A DNA stretch of 64,000 nt, taken from positions 186,001 to 250,000 of the forward strand of contig NZ_JACCBG010000001.1 in the NCBI RefSeq assembly GCF_013409645.1, given 5' to 3'. Below the pieces are notes generated by a model. That model searched no databases. It worked only from the letters and a program-made list of their open reading frames with translations, and had not been told where the DNA came from. The DNA is from Nocardioides panaciterrulae (GTDB taxonomy: Bacteria; Actinomycetota; Actinomycetes; Propionibacteriales; Nocardioidaceae). The translations under genes and the position numbers were made by a program. Positions 50,050 through 58,713 of this stretch are shown one piece after another (positions within the stretch are counted from its first letter, which is position 1; every line of letters begins with the position of its first letter).

Positions 50050-52016
50050 TCAGCAGACTGCTCGTCGCCAACCGCGGCGAGATCGCCCGCCGGGTCTTCG
50101 CGACCTGCCGCCGGCTCGGCATCGAGACCGTGGCGGTGCACTCCGACGCCGACGCCGGCCTCCCGTTCGTCCGCGAGGCCGACGCCGCCGTGCGGCTGCC
50201 CGGCAACAGCCCCGCCGAGACCTACCTGGACGCCGCCCTCGTGCTCGAGGCCGCCCTGGGAGCCGGGGCGGACGCGCTGCACCCCGGCTACGGCTTCCTC
50301 TCGGAGAGCGCCGACTTCGCCCGCGCCGTCATCGAGGCGGGCATGGTCTGGGTCGGCCCCGCGCCCGAGTCCATCGAGCAGATGGGCTCCAAGGTCGAGT
50401 CCAAGAAGCTGATGGACGCCGCCGGCGTCCCGGTCCTCGCGAGCCTCACCGCCGAGACCGCCACCGAGGCCGACCTGCCGTTGCTGGTGAAGGCCTCCGC
50501 AGGCGGCGGCGGACGCGGCATGCGGATCGTACGGGCGCTGGACGAGCTGCCGGCCGAGATCGAGAGGGCGTCGGCCGAGGCGACGTCGGCGTTCGGCGAC
50601 GGCACCGTCTTCGTCGAGCCGTACGTCGAGCGCGGCCGCCACGTCGAGGTCCAGGTCGTCGGCCATCAGCACGGGGTCCTGGTGCTCGGGGAGCGCGACT
50701 GCTCGATCCAGCGACGTCATCAGAAGGTCGTCGAGGAGACCCCGGCGCCTCGGCTGCCCGAGGCCACCCGCACCGCCCTGCACGACGCCGCCCGCGCGGC
50801 CGCGAAGGCGATCGACTATCGCGGTGCCGGCACCGTGGAGTTCCTCTACGACGCCGGGTCGGACCGGTTCTTCTTCCTCGAGATGAACACGCGCCTCCAG
50901 GTCGAGCACCCCGTCACCGAGCTGGTGCACGGGGTCGACCTGGTCGAGCTCCAGCTCGCCGTGGCCGAGGGGCGCCCGCTGGACCCGCGCGCGATCGGCG
51001 AGACCTACGGCCACGCGATCGAGGTCCGGCTCTACGGCGAGGATCCGGCCGCCGGATGGCAGCCCCAGAGCGGGCGGCTCACGCTGGTCGACATCCCGGG
51101 CGTGGATGCCGAGTTCGACCTGCTCAACCGGCCCGGCCTCCGGCTGGACTCCGGTGTCGAGAGCGGCAGCGAGGTGTCCACGCACTACGACGCGATGCTG
51201 GCCAAGGTGATCGCGTGGGCGCCGACGAGGGCGCTGGCGGCGCGACGGCTCGCGGATGCGCTCGCCAAGGCGCGGATCCACGGCGTCCTCACCAATCGCG
51301 ACCTGCTGGTCGGCATCCTGCGGGACGAGGCGTTCCTCGCCGGTGAGGTCAGCACCCAGTTCCTGGTCGACCGGCCGGCACCGGCCCCGACGTACGACGT
51401 GGGCGCGCGACTGGCCGCGACCTACCTCGTCGTGCGCGCCGCCGCCGCCCGGCGCACCGTGCAGCAGGGGATCCCGGCCGGCTGGCGCAACGTGCGCAGC
51501 CGGCCGTCGGAGGTCGTCTGGCGCGAGGGCGAGCACGAGCACGAGGTCGCGTGGTGCGGCGGCCGCGACGGCCTCTGGTTCCCGATGGCTGACGCCGAGG
51601 TGCTCGCCGAGGGCCCGGACTGGGTGCGGCTGCGCTTCGAGAAGGAGACCACCACCTACCGCGTGGCGCTGGCCGCGGACGGCTCGAGCGCGGACGTGGA
51701 CAGTCCGCGCGGCCACGTCCGGCTGGTCCGGGTGCCGCGGTTCGTGGACCCGGCCGACGCCGTGGCCAGCGGCAGCCTGCTCGCGCCGATGCCCGGCACC
51801 GTGGTCCGGCTCGCGGTCGAGGCCGGGGCGCGGGTCGCGGCTGGCCAGCCGGTGCTGGTGCTCGAGGCGATGAAGATGCAGCACACCGTGGCGGCGCCGG
51901 TCGCCGGCACGGTCACCGAGCTCCCGGTCAGCACCGGGCAGCAGGTGGCGGCGGGCGACGTGCTCGCCGTGGTCGCGACCGACCATCAGGAGCCCGAAGG
52001 AGGCGAGGAGTCATGA
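50046..52016 (+). CDS. Acyl-CoA carboxylase, biotin carboxylase/BCCP (alpha) subunit
   Basis: A 656-residue subunit. Biotin carboxylase starts LLVANRGEIARRVFATCR. The ATP-grasp motif is KASAGGGGRGMR, followed by ERDCSIQRRHQKVVEE and FLEMNTRLQVEHPVTE. A middle beta domain lies between about 460 and 580. The C-terminal biotinyl domain carries the biotinylated lysine in LEAMKMQH, followed by a typical lipoyl-type beta end. It uses bicarbonate and ATP to carboxylate biotin and then delivers it to the carboxyltransferase encoded upstream. The GTG at 50046 is chosen: it follows GGAG, overlaps the mini-ORF stop and starts at the family N-terminus. Confidence 0.92.
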   Translation: MISRLLVANRGEIARRVFATCRRLGIETVAVHSDADAGLPFVREADAAVRLPGNSPAETYLDAALVLEAALGAGADALHPGYGFLSESADFARAVIEAGMVWVGPAPESIEQMGSKVESKKLMDAAGVPVLASLTAETATEADLPLLVKASAGGGGRGMRIVRALDELPAEIERASAEATSAFGDGTVFVEPYVERGRHVEVQVVGHQHGVLVLGERDCSIQRRHQKVVEETPAPRLPEATRTALHDAARAAAKAIDYRGAGTVEFLYDAGSDRFFFLEMNTRLQVEHPVTELVHGVDLVELQLAVAEGRPLDPRAIGETYGHAIEVRLYGEDPAAGWQPQSGRLTLVDIPGVDAEFDLLNRPGLRLDSGVESGSEVSTHYDAMLAKVIAWAPTRALAARRLADALAKARIHGVLTNRDLLVGILRDEAFLAGEVSTQFLVDRPAPAPTYDVGARLAATYLVVRAAAARRTVQQGIPAGWRNVRSRPSEVVWREGEHEHEVAWCGGRDGLWFPMADAEVLAEGPDWVRLRFEKETTTYRVALAADGSSADVDSPRGHVRLVRVPRFVDPADAVASGSLLAPMPGTVVRLAVEAGARVAAGQPVLVLEAMKMQHTVAAPVAGTVTELPVSTGQQVAAGDVLAVVATDHQEPEGGEES

Positions 52017-53176
52017 CGCACGCGTTCATCGAGTCCGAGGAGCGCCAGGAGCTGCGCAAGGCGGTGGCGAGCCTGGCCGCGAAGTACGGCCGCGACTACT
52101 TCGTCGCCCAGGCCCGCAGTGGCGGCAAGACCACCGACCTGTGGCTCGACATCGGCCGGCACGGCTACCTCGGCATCAACATCGCCGAGGAGTACGGCGG
52201 CGGCGGCGGGGGCATCGGGGACATCGCCGCGGTCTGCGAGGAGCTCGCCGCCCAGGGCTGCCCGCTGCTGCTGATGGTCGTGAGCCCGGCGATCTGCGGC
52301 ACGATCATCGGCCGCTACGGCACGCCGGAGCAGAAGCAGCGCTGGCTGCCCGGGCTGGCCGACGGCACCGGCACGATGGCGTTCGCGATCACCGAGCCCG
52401 ACGCCGGCACGAACTCCCACAACATCACCACCACCGCGCGCCGGGATGGCGACGGCTGGGTGCTCAACGGGCGCAAGATCTGGATCTCCGGCATCGACGA
52501 GGCGCCCAACGTGCTGGTCGTCGCGCGGACCGAGGACAGTCGCACCGGCCGGCTCAAGCCCTGCCTGTTCGTGGTGCCGACCGACGCGCCGGGCTTCGAG
52601 GCGAACCCGATCCCGATGGAGATCGTCTCGCCGGAGAAGCAGTTCCAGGTGTTCATCGACGACGTCCGGCTGCCCGACGACGCGCTGGTGGGTGAGGAGG
52701 ACGGTGGGCTGGTGCAGCTGTTCGCCGGGCTCAACCCCGAGCGGATCATGGCGGCGGCGTTCAGCCTCGGCCTGGCGCGGTTCGCGCTGGAGAAGGCCAC
52801 CGCGTACGCCAAGCAGCGCACCGTCTTCCAGGCGCCCATCGGCAGCCACCAGGCGATCGCGCACCCGCTCGCGCAGTCGCACATCGAGATCGAGCTGGCT
52901 CGGCTGATGAACCAGAAGGCGGCCGCGCTCTGCGACGCCGGGGACGACCTGGCCGCCGGCGAGGCCGCGAACATGGCGAAGTACGCCGCCGCCGAGGCGG
53001 CCTGCGCCGCGGTGGACCGCGCGGTGCAGACCCACGGCGGCAACGGGATCAGCCAGGAGTACGGCATGGCCGGGCTGCTGGTCGCCACCCGGGCCGGCCG
53101 GATCGCGCCGGTCAGCCGGGAGATGATCCTGAACTTCGTGGCGATGCACTCGCTGGGGCTGCCGAAGTCGTACTGA
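52013..53176 (+). CDS. Acyl-CoA dehydrogenase, AtuD/isovaleryl type
   Basis: A 387-residue flavoenzyme ending the operon. The motifs are GYLGINIAEEYGGGGGGIGD, MAFAITEPDAGTNSHNITT, NGRKIWISGIDEA and QTHGGNGISQEYGMAGL. As in the first dehydrogenase of the operon, the C-terminal position that usually carries the base lacks the standard EGT motif (PVSREMIL). The glutamate in GLNPERIMAAAF is in the isovaleryl-type position. This suits a branched or terpenoid acyl-CoA such as citronellyl-CoA. The ATG overlaps the carboxylase stop (ATGA). Confidence 0.88.
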   Translation: MTHAFIESEERQELRKAVASLAAKYGRDYFVAQARSGGKTTDLWLDIGRHGYLGINIAEEYGGGGGGIGDIAAVCEELAAQGCPLLLMVVSPAICGTIIGRYGTPEQKQRWLPGLADGTGTMAFAITEPDAGTNSHNITTTARRDGDGWVLNGRKIWISGIDEAPNVLVVARTEDSRTGRLKPCLFVVPTDAPGFEANPIPMEIVSPEKQFQVFIDDVRLPDDALVGEEDGGLVQLFAGLNPERIMAAAFSLGLARFALEKATAYAKQRTVFQAPIGSHQAIAHPLAQSHIEIELARLMNQKAAALCDAGDDLAAGEAANMAKYAAAEAACAAVDRAVQTHGGNGISQEYGMAGLLVATRAGRIAPVSREMILNFVAMHSLGLPKSY

Positions 53177-53217
53177 CCTCGGCGGCCGGCGTACGCCTGT
53201 CCTGCGGGGGCGGCCGG

Positions 53218-53223
53218 TAGGTT
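53218..53223 (+). promoter_or_regulatory. -10 box of the BrkB-like gene
   Basis: TAGGTT, eight bases before the GTG at 53231. It is 42 bp after the end of the preceding operon. Confidence 0.5.
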
Positions 53224-53230
53224 GGGGCGC

Positions 53231-54244
53231 GTGGGGAAGGTCGCCGACACTCTCGACCACGGGCAGCGGCGGTTCCCTCCCGTGGCGGTCCCGATCGCGG
53301 TCGTCTACAAGTTCTTCGACGACCAGGGCAACTACCTCGCCGCGATCATCACCTACTACGCGTTCGTGGCGATCTTCCCGCTGCTGCTGCTGGCGACCTC
53401 GATCTTCGGGTTCGTGCTCCAGGGGAACCCCGACCTGCAGGCGCAGGTGCTGAGCTCGACGCTGAGCCAGTTCCCGATCATCGGGGAGCAGCTCGGCCGG
53501 CCCGAGGGCCTGCAGGGGTCGGTGACCGCGATCGTGGTCGGCGGGCTGGCGGCGCTCTACGGCTCCCTCGGGCTCGGCCAGGCCATCCAGAACGCCATGA
53601 ACATCGCCTGGTCGGTGCCCCGCAACAGCCGGCCGAACCCGATCCTGCTGCGGCTGCGCAGCCTGTTCCTGCTGGTGACGGCCGGCGCCGCGGTGGTCGC
53701 GATCTCGGTGCTCTCGGCGCTGGTGAGCAACACCCAGGTGCTCGCGAACGCCGGCGGCTGGCTCGGCTGGGTGGTCCGCATCGGGACCGTGCTGGTCGTC
53801 GGCGTGGTGCTGATGCTGCTGTTCCGGGTGGCGGCGGCCCGCGACCACCCGCTGAAGGCCGCGGCGCCCGGGGCGTTCTCGGTCGCCGCGATGTGGCAGG
53901 TGCTGCAGTACGTCGGCACCTGGTACGTCACCCACGTGCTCACCGAGACCAGCGCGATGAACCAGACCTTCGGGCTGGTGCTGGGGCTGGTCGGGCTGAT
54001 CTACATCGCCTCGGTGATGGGCGTGCTGGGCATCGAGATCAACGTGGTGCTGGCCCGCCGGCTGTGGCCCCGCGCGCTGCTCACGCCGTTCACCGACGCG
54101 GTGCAGCTCACCGACGCCGACCGCAAGGCCTACGCCAGCTATGCCCGGGCCCAGCGGCACAAGGGCTTCGAGCGGGTCGACGTCAGCTTCGACGGCCGCG
54201 ACGGACCGGGCGAACCGGATCACCTCAGCGGCACGAAGCGGTAG
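53231..54244 (+). CDS. YihY/virulence factor BrkB family membrane protein
   Basis: A 337-residue inner-membrane protein with six hydrophobic segments. Family features are YLAAIITYYAFVAIFPLLLL at the first helix, GLAALYGSLGLGQAIQNAMN, AAPGAFSVAAMWQVLQYVGTWY and GLIYIASVMGVLGIEINVVL. The role is unknown; some members were once linked to serum resistance, and transport has been suggested. The GTG at 53231 has leaderless spacing; an in-frame TTG at 53222 lies inside the -10 box and is rejected. The 3' end overlaps the convergent methyltransferase gene by 25 bp. Confidence 0.87.
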   Translation: MGKVADTLDHGQRRFPPVAVPIAVVYKFFDDQGNYLAAIITYYAFVAIFPLLLLATSIFGFVLQGNPDLQAQVLSSTLSQFPIIGEQLGRPEGLQGSVTAIVVGGLAALYGSLGLGQAIQNAMNIAWSVPRNSRPNPILLRLRSLFLLVTAGAAVVAISVLSALVSNTQVLANAGGWLGWVVRIGTVLVVGVVLMLLFRVAAARDHPLKAAAPGAFSVAAMWQVLQYVGTWYVTHVLTETSAMNQTFGLVLGLVGLIYIASVMGVLGIEINVVLARRLWPRALLTPFTDAVQLTDADRKAYASYARAQRHKGFERVDVSFDGRDGPGEPDHLSGTKR

Positions 54245-54792
54245 CTCCCGTGCCGGCCGGTGCGCACCTCGCCGGCGGTGTCCTTCTCCACCAGCAGCAT
54301 CCAGCCGGCCACCGGGATCACCAGCCGGCCGGGCGCGGCCAGCTGGTCGACCATCTCCGCGGGCAGCGCGCGGGCGCCCGCGGAGACCAGGATCGCGTCG
54401 TACGGCGCCTGCGCCGGCCAGCCCAGCACGCCCTCGACCGCCGGCGCGATCCGGGCCCACGGCTGGCCGGTCCGGGCCAGGTGGTCGGCCCCGAACCGCA
54501 CCAACTCCGGCTCGATCTCCACCCCCACCACCGTCCCGGCGGGACCGGTCAGGTGCGCCAGCAGCGCGGTGGTCCACCCCGACCCCGACCCCACGTCGAG
54601 CACCCGCTGCCCGGGCCGCACCTCCAGCAGCCGGAGCATCGCCTCGACCGTGCGCGGCTGGGAGCAGGTCTGGCCATGGCCGATCTGGATCGGCCCGTCG
54701 AAGTCCGCGCGCCGCTGCTGTCCCGCGGGCAGGAACCGTGCCCGCGGGCAGGCCGCGAACGCCGCGGCGACACGGTCCGGTCCGGCGTCCAT
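54220..54792 (-). CDS. pcm: Protein-L-isoaspartate O-methyltransferase
   Basis: A 190-residue SAM-dependent methyltransferase that repairs isoaspartyl damage. PCMT features are ARFLPAGQQRRADFDGPIQI and HGQTCSQPRTVEAMLRLLE. Motif I is VLDVGSGSGWTTALLAHLTG, followed by VVGVEIEPELV and DAILVSAGARALP. It is somewhat shorter than the usual 205-220 residues but complete. The ATG at 54792 begins the family N-terminus. It is convergent with the BrkB-like gene with a 25-bp overlap of coding ends. Upstream lies a repeat-rich 317-bp gap. Confidence 0.88.
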   Translation of the reverse strand: MDAGPDRVAAAFAACPRARFLPAGQQRRADFDGPIQIGHGQTCSQPRTVEAMLRLLEVRPGQRVLDVGSGSGWTTALLAHLTGPAGTVVGVEIEPELVRFGADHLARTGQPWARIAPAVEGVLGWPAQAPYDAILVSAGARALPAEMVDQLAAPGRLVIPVAGWMLLVEKDTAGEVRTGRHGSYRFVPLR

Positions 54793-54881
54793 GGGTCCCG
54801 AGTCAACCGGCGCGCCGGTGGCAGGACAAGGAGGTGCAGCTCGAGATTGCCGCCGGGGTGGCCGGAGCCCGGCGGTGGTCC

Positions 54882-54919
54882 CGCTCCGGGGTGTACGCAC
54901 GTGCGTACACCCCGGAGCG
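54882..54919. repeat. 38-bp perfect palindrome
   Basis: The half-site CGCTCCGGGGTGTACGCAC is followed immediately by its exact reverse complement with no spacer. It can form a cruciform or a terminator-like hairpin. Confidence 0.9.
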
Positions 54920-55006
54920 AGCCCCCGACCGGCCGCCGAGCCGTCCCGCGCGACCGTGAGCCCGGACCGCGTCGATTCCGCCCGTCCCGCCGCCCCCGCC
55001 GGGCCG

Positions 55007-55104
55007 CTGCAGGAATCCCCGGCTGACCGGTGATCCCTGCGCTTGATGGGCGTTGCAACGCCCCTCAAGCGAGAGTTTCCCCGGCTGGCCGGGGATTCCT
55101 GCAG
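55007..55104. repeat. 98-bp palindromic interspersed element, copy 2
   Basis: Same length and about 95% identity to 2265-2362. In this copy the terminal inverted repeats (CTGCAGGAATCCCCGGC) are a perfect 17 bp, and the central hairpin GCTTGA/TCAAGC is perfect. It ends five bases before the stop codon of the DUF1295 gene. Confidence 0.85.
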
Positions 55105-55109
55105 GCCGG

Positions 55110-55925
55110 TCAGCGCCGCGGTGGCCGGGGCACGAACATCGGCACCCGGGCGGCGTACTCGTCCCACCCCGGGCGCCGGGACATCGTCCGCTCGAGCAGC
55201 TTCGCGCCGGTGACGTTGCGCAGGAAGAGCGTCATCACGACCGGGCTGAGCACGGTGAGCAGGCCGGGCAGCCAGCCGGCGGCCAGCCCGGCCACCAGCC
55301 ACAGCCCCCACCACACGCAGGCGTCGCCGAAGTAGTTCGGGTGCCGGGTCCAGCCCCACAGCCCGCGGTCCATCACCGGCGGGCGCTCGTCGCGCGGCCG
55401 CGCCTTGTAGCGCCGCAGCTGGGCGTCGCCCACCGCCTCGAAGACCAGGCCGACCAGCCACACCGCGACCCCGGCGACCGCGGCCCACGACCAGGCGGTG
55501 CCGAGCGCCGCGCCCACCGCGACCGGCAGCGCGACGAACCACTGGGCCACGCCCTGCACCGCGAAGACCCGGCGTACGGCGGCCGCCATGCCCACCTCGC
55601 GCAGCGACCCACCGAGCATCTCGGCGTAGCGCGGGTCCTCGTGGCCGCCCCCGCCGACCGCCCGCCGGCGCACGTGCCAGGCCAGCCGCAGCCCCCACAC
55701 CGCCACCAGCAGCGCGACCAGCCAGCGCCGGGCGTCCGCGCCGTCGACCGCGGTGCCCACCGCCGCGGTCACGACCGCGGTCACGACGAAGCCCAGCCCC
55801 CACGCCACGTCGACCACCGCGACCACGCCGAGCTGCCGGGCCCGCAGCGCGGCCGCCGCCATCGTCACGACCGCGCACAGCAGCGCGACGAGGACGACGA
55901 CCAGCACGCCGGTCCCGGTGGACAT
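55110..55925 (-). CDS. DUF1295 domain-containing membrane protein
   Basis: A 271-residue integral membrane protein of the DUF1295 family, related to steroid 5-alpha-reductase/ICMT-like enzymes. The family region includes FVALPVAVGAALG, then YKARPRDERPPVMDRGLWGW, TRHPNYFGDACVWWG and PGWDEYAARVPMFVPRPPR. Seven hydrophobic segments are expected. The function is not established, though it recurs next to SigK-controlled lipid methyltransferase genes (M. tuberculosis Rv0446c position). It starts one base after the stop of the methyltransferase gene, so it belongs to the same operon, and is its last gene. Confidence 0.85.
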   Translation of the reverse strand: MSTGTGVLVVVLVALLCAVVTMAAAALRARQLGVVAVVDVAWGLGFVVTAVVTAAVGTAVDGADARRWLVALLVAVWGLRLAWHVRRRAVGGGGHEDPRYAEMLGGSLREVGMAAAVRRVFAVQGVAQWFVALPVAVGAALGTAWSWAAVAGVAVWLVGLVFEAVGDAQLRRYKARPRDERPPVMDRGLWGWTRHPNYFGDACVWWGLWLVAGLAAGWLPGLLTVLSPVVMTLFLRNVTGAKLLERTMSRRPGWDEYAARVPMFVPRPPRR

Positions 55926-55926
55926 C

Positions 55927-57318
55927 TCAGGAGCCCCGGGTCGGCGGCAGGTCGTGGGCGGCGCCGGGCCGCACCATCAGGATCTGGTCGACGCCCATCC
56001 GCCCGTCGCGGAACGCCATCGAGCCGCCGACCAGGTAGAGCCGCCACACGCGCACGACCTCCTCGCCCACCAGCTCGGCCAGCCGGTCCCGGTTCGCCTC
56101 GAAGCGCTCCAGCCAGCCGTCCACCGTGCGCACGTAGTGCTCCCGCAGCGCGTGCACGTCCCGGACCTCGAGCCCCCCGCGCTCCAGGTACGCGACGGTC
56201 TCGCCGACCGGGCGCATGTACATGTCCGGCGCGATGAACGACTCGATGAACGGGCCGCCACCGGGCCACCTCCCGGTGCGCGACATCTGCTGCACCAGCA
56301 CCCGGCCGCCGGGGCGGACCGAGCGGCGCAGCACCTCGGCGTACGTCGGGTAGTTGCGCTCCCCGACGTGCTCGCCCATCTCGAGGGAGGACACCGCGTC
56401 GAAGTGGTCGCGCTCGGGCACCTCGCGGTAGTCCTGCAGCCGGATCTCGACCCGGTCGGCGAGCCCCCGCTCGGCGATCCGCGCGTCGATGAACCGCTTC
56501 TGCTCGGCGGCGATCGTCACGCCGACCACCCGGGCACCGAAGTGCTCGGCGGCGTGCAGCGACAGCGACCCCCAGCCGCAGCCGACGTCGAGCAGGGTGC
56601 TGCCCTCGGCCAGTCCGAGCTTGCGGCAGACCAGCGACAGCTTCGCGTGCTGGGCCTCCTCGAGCGTGGTGTCCTCGCTCGTGAAGTAGCCGCACGAGTA
56701 CGCCATCGACTCCTCCAGGATCAGCGAGTAGAACTCGTTGGAGAGGTCGTAGTGGTGGCTGATCGCCCGCCGGTCGCGCAGCGGGCTGTGCAGCCGGCCG
56801 CGCACCCGGGCCTGGGAGGCCGGCGGGGCCGGCGGCCGGCCGAGCAGCGCCGCGCGCAGCTCGGGCACGCCGAGCAGGGTGCGGACCGCGGCCGCCAGCG
56901 CGGTGGGCGAGGGCCGGGAGCCGGACAGGCCCCGCTGCGCCGCGACCGCGAACGCGTGGGCGAGCGCCCGGTCCAGGGTCCAGCCGTCCACCTCGGGCAC
57001 GTCGAGCTCGCCGGTCACGTAGGCCTGCGCCGCGCCCAGCTCCCCGGGGTGCCACAGCAGCCGGCGTACGGCGTCGGGCGAGCGCAGCTCGACCCGCGGC
57101 CCGTCGGCGGGGCCCGCCTCGGAGCCGTCCCAGGCCCGCAGCCGGACCGGGAGCTCCCCGCCGACGAACGGGCGGGCCGCCTCGGCCAGCGCGGTCGCGA
57201 CCCCACCGGGGGCCGGGCTCCGGCCGTCGGTGGCCGGGGACCGGCCCGGGCCCGCGGTGTCAGCGGTGGCCGGGCTGGCGGGGGTGGCGGGGGTGGCGGG
57301 GGTGGCCGTGTCGGTCAT
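55927..57318 (-). CDS. Cyclopropane-fatty-acid synthase family methyltransferase (second copy)
   Basis: A 463-residue SAM-dependent enzyme that modifies phospholipid acyl chains. After a low-complexity N-terminus of about 40 residues (repeated ATP, encoded by a 9-bp repeat), the CFA family pattern appears: ISHHYDLSNEFYSLILEESM, SAM motif LLDVGCGWGSLSLHAAEHFG and SSLEMGEHVGERNYPTY. It differs clearly from the first copy, so the two may add different groups or act on different double bonds. The ATG overlaps the first copy stop (ATGA). Confidence 0.88.
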   Translation of the reverse strand: MTDTATPATPATPASPATADTAGPGRSPATDGRSPAPGGVATALAEAARPFVGGELPVRLRAWDGSEAGPADGPRVELRSPDAVRRLLWHPGELGAAQAYVTGELDVPEVDGWTLDRALAHAFAVAAQRGLSGSRPSPTALAAAVRTLLGVPELRAALLGRPPAPPASQARVRGRLHSPLRDRRAISHHYDLSNEFYSLILEESMAYSCGYFTSEDTTLEEAQHAKLSLVCRKLGLAEGSTLLDVGCGWGSLSLHAAEHFGARVVGVTIAAEQKRFIDARIAERGLADRVEIRLQDYREVPERDHFDAVSSLEMGEHVGERNYPTYAEVLRRSVRPGGRVLVQQMSRTGRWPGGGPFIESFIAPDMYMRPVGETVAYLERGGLEVRDVHALREHYVRTVDGWLERFEANRDRLAELVGEEVVRVWRLYLVGGSMAFRDGRMGVDQILMVRPGAAHDLPPTRGS

Positions 57319-58709
57319 CGGCGGGCCTCCTCGGGCCGGGCGAGGGTGATCTGGTTGACGTCGATGTAACCAGCGTCGAAGCCGGCGCGGGAGTACTCCA
57401 GGTAGAAGTGCCACATCCGCAGGAACGTCTCGTCGAAGCCCAGCGCCAGCACCTGCTCGGAGGCCTCGGCGAAGGCCCGGTCCCAGCGGCGCAGCGTCTC
57501 GGTGTAGTGGGCCCCCATCGAGAGCCGGTCGGTGACCCGCAGCCCGGTGCGCCGGCGGGTGACCTGGTCGATGACCTCGACCGAGGGCAGGAAGCCGCCG
57601 GGGAAGATGTACTTGTTGATCCACGTGTAGGTGTTGCGGGTGGCCAGCATCCGGTCGTGCGGCATGGTGATCGCCTGGATCGCGACCTTCCCGCCCGGGG
57701 CGAGCACCCGGTCGATGGTCTCGAAGTAGGTGGCCCAGTACTCGTGGCCGACGGCCTCGATCATCTCCACCGACACCACCGCGTCGTAGCGCACGTCGCT
57801 GGTCGGGCCGGTCGAGACCTCGCGGTAGTCGCACAGCTCCACGTCCACCAGGTGCGCGAGCCCGGCGGCGGCGATCCGCTGCTCGGCGAGCTCCTTCTGC
57901 TCCACCGACAGCGTGATCGTGTGCACCCGGGCGCCCCGGCGGGCGGCGCGCAGCGCGAGCTCGCCCCAGCCGGTGCCGATCTCCAGCACCCGGGTGCCCT
58001 CCCCGACGCCGGCCTGGTCGAGCAGCCGCTCCACCTTGCGGGCCTGGGCCTCGAGCAGGTCCTCCCCGGAGCCGGGTCCGTCGGTGCCGGGTCGGTACGG
58101 CGAGGTCGCCTGCCGGAAGTCGCCGCGGTCGACGATGTCGGAGTCGAAGAGCGCCGCGGAGTAGCTCAGCGACGGGTCCAGGAACAGCTGGAACAGCTCG
58201 TTGGACAGGTCGTAGTGGTGCGCGATGTTGTCGCGCGACCCCCGGGTGGTGTTCCGGGTCCGGCGCGGGGTGCGCGGCACGGCGATCGCTCGCAGCCGCT
58301 GCAGCGGCCGGGGCACCAGGTCGCTCAGCTGGGCGGCGAGCACCGTGAGGAACCCGGCCAGGTCCTCGGCCTCCCAGGCCCCGGTGAGGTAGGCCTCGCC
58401 GAAGCCGATCAGGCCGTCCCTCCCCAGCCGGTCGAACAGCTCGCCCGGCCGGTGCACCACCATCCGCGGGCCGCCGCGGCCGTAGGTCGTGACGCTGCCC
58501 GAGCCGGGGGCGTCCTCGGCGAGCACCTCGACGGTCACCGGCAGCCGGCGGACGGCGCCGAGGAACAGCTGGCGGGCGACCTTCGCGGACACCCGGGTGC
58601 GTAGGCCGGCCGGGACCCGATCGAGTCCCGGCCAGTCGCTGAGCGCCTCGCGGATGTTCTCGGCGGTGGCCTCGCGGGTGGTCTCGGGACGGGAGGGGGC
58701 AAGGGTCAT
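57315..58709 (-). CDS. Cyclopropane-fatty-acid synthase family methyltransferase, UfaA1-like
   Basis: A 464-residue enzyme of the CFA/UfaA1 family. It shows DNIAHHYDLSNELFQLFLDPS, SAM motif VLEIGTGWGELALRAARRGA, then SVEMIEAVGHEYWATYFETI and GGKVAIQAITMPHDRML. In M. tuberculosis UfaA1 (Rv0447c) makes tuberculostearic acid by methylating oleoyl chains and lies in the SigK operon. The equivalent location here favours the same reaction. The start is the ATG at 58709; the GTG at 58721 would overlap the upstream gene by eight bases and is the alternative. Confidence 0.9.
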   Translation of the reverse strand: MTLAPSRPETTREATAENIREALSDWPGLDRVPAGLRTRVSAKVARQLFLGAVRRLPVTVEVLAEDAPGSGSVTTYGRGGPRMVVHRPGELFDRLGRDGLIGFGEAYLTGAWEAEDLAGFLTVLAAQLSDLVPRPLQRLRAIAVPRTPRRTRNTTRGSRDNIAHHYDLSNELFQLFLDPSLSYSAALFDSDIVDRGDFRQATSPYRPGTDGPGSGEDLLEAQARKVERLLDQAGVGEGTRVLEIGTGWGELALRAARRGARVHTITLSVEQKELAEQRIAAAGLAHLVDVELCDYREVSTGPTSDVRYDAVVSVEMIEAVGHEYWATYFETIDRVLAPGGKVAIQAITMPHDRMLATRNTYTWINKYIFPGGFLPSVEVIDQVTRRRTGLRVTDRLSMGAHYTETLRRWDRAFAEASEQVLALGFDETFLRMWHFYLEYSRAGFDAGYIDVNQITLARPEEARR

Positions 58710-58713
58710 GGGG

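Larger units (their letters stand above)
54793..55109. other. Repeat-rich intergenic region
   Basis: A 317-bp stretch upstream of pcm and downstream of the DUF1295 gene, both on minus. It contains a 38-bp perfect palindrome (54882-54919) and the second copy of the 98-bp element (55007-55104). No coding frame is supported. The promoter of pcm must lie in the left third; a TTGACT box precedes its start by nine bases. Confidence 0.6.
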
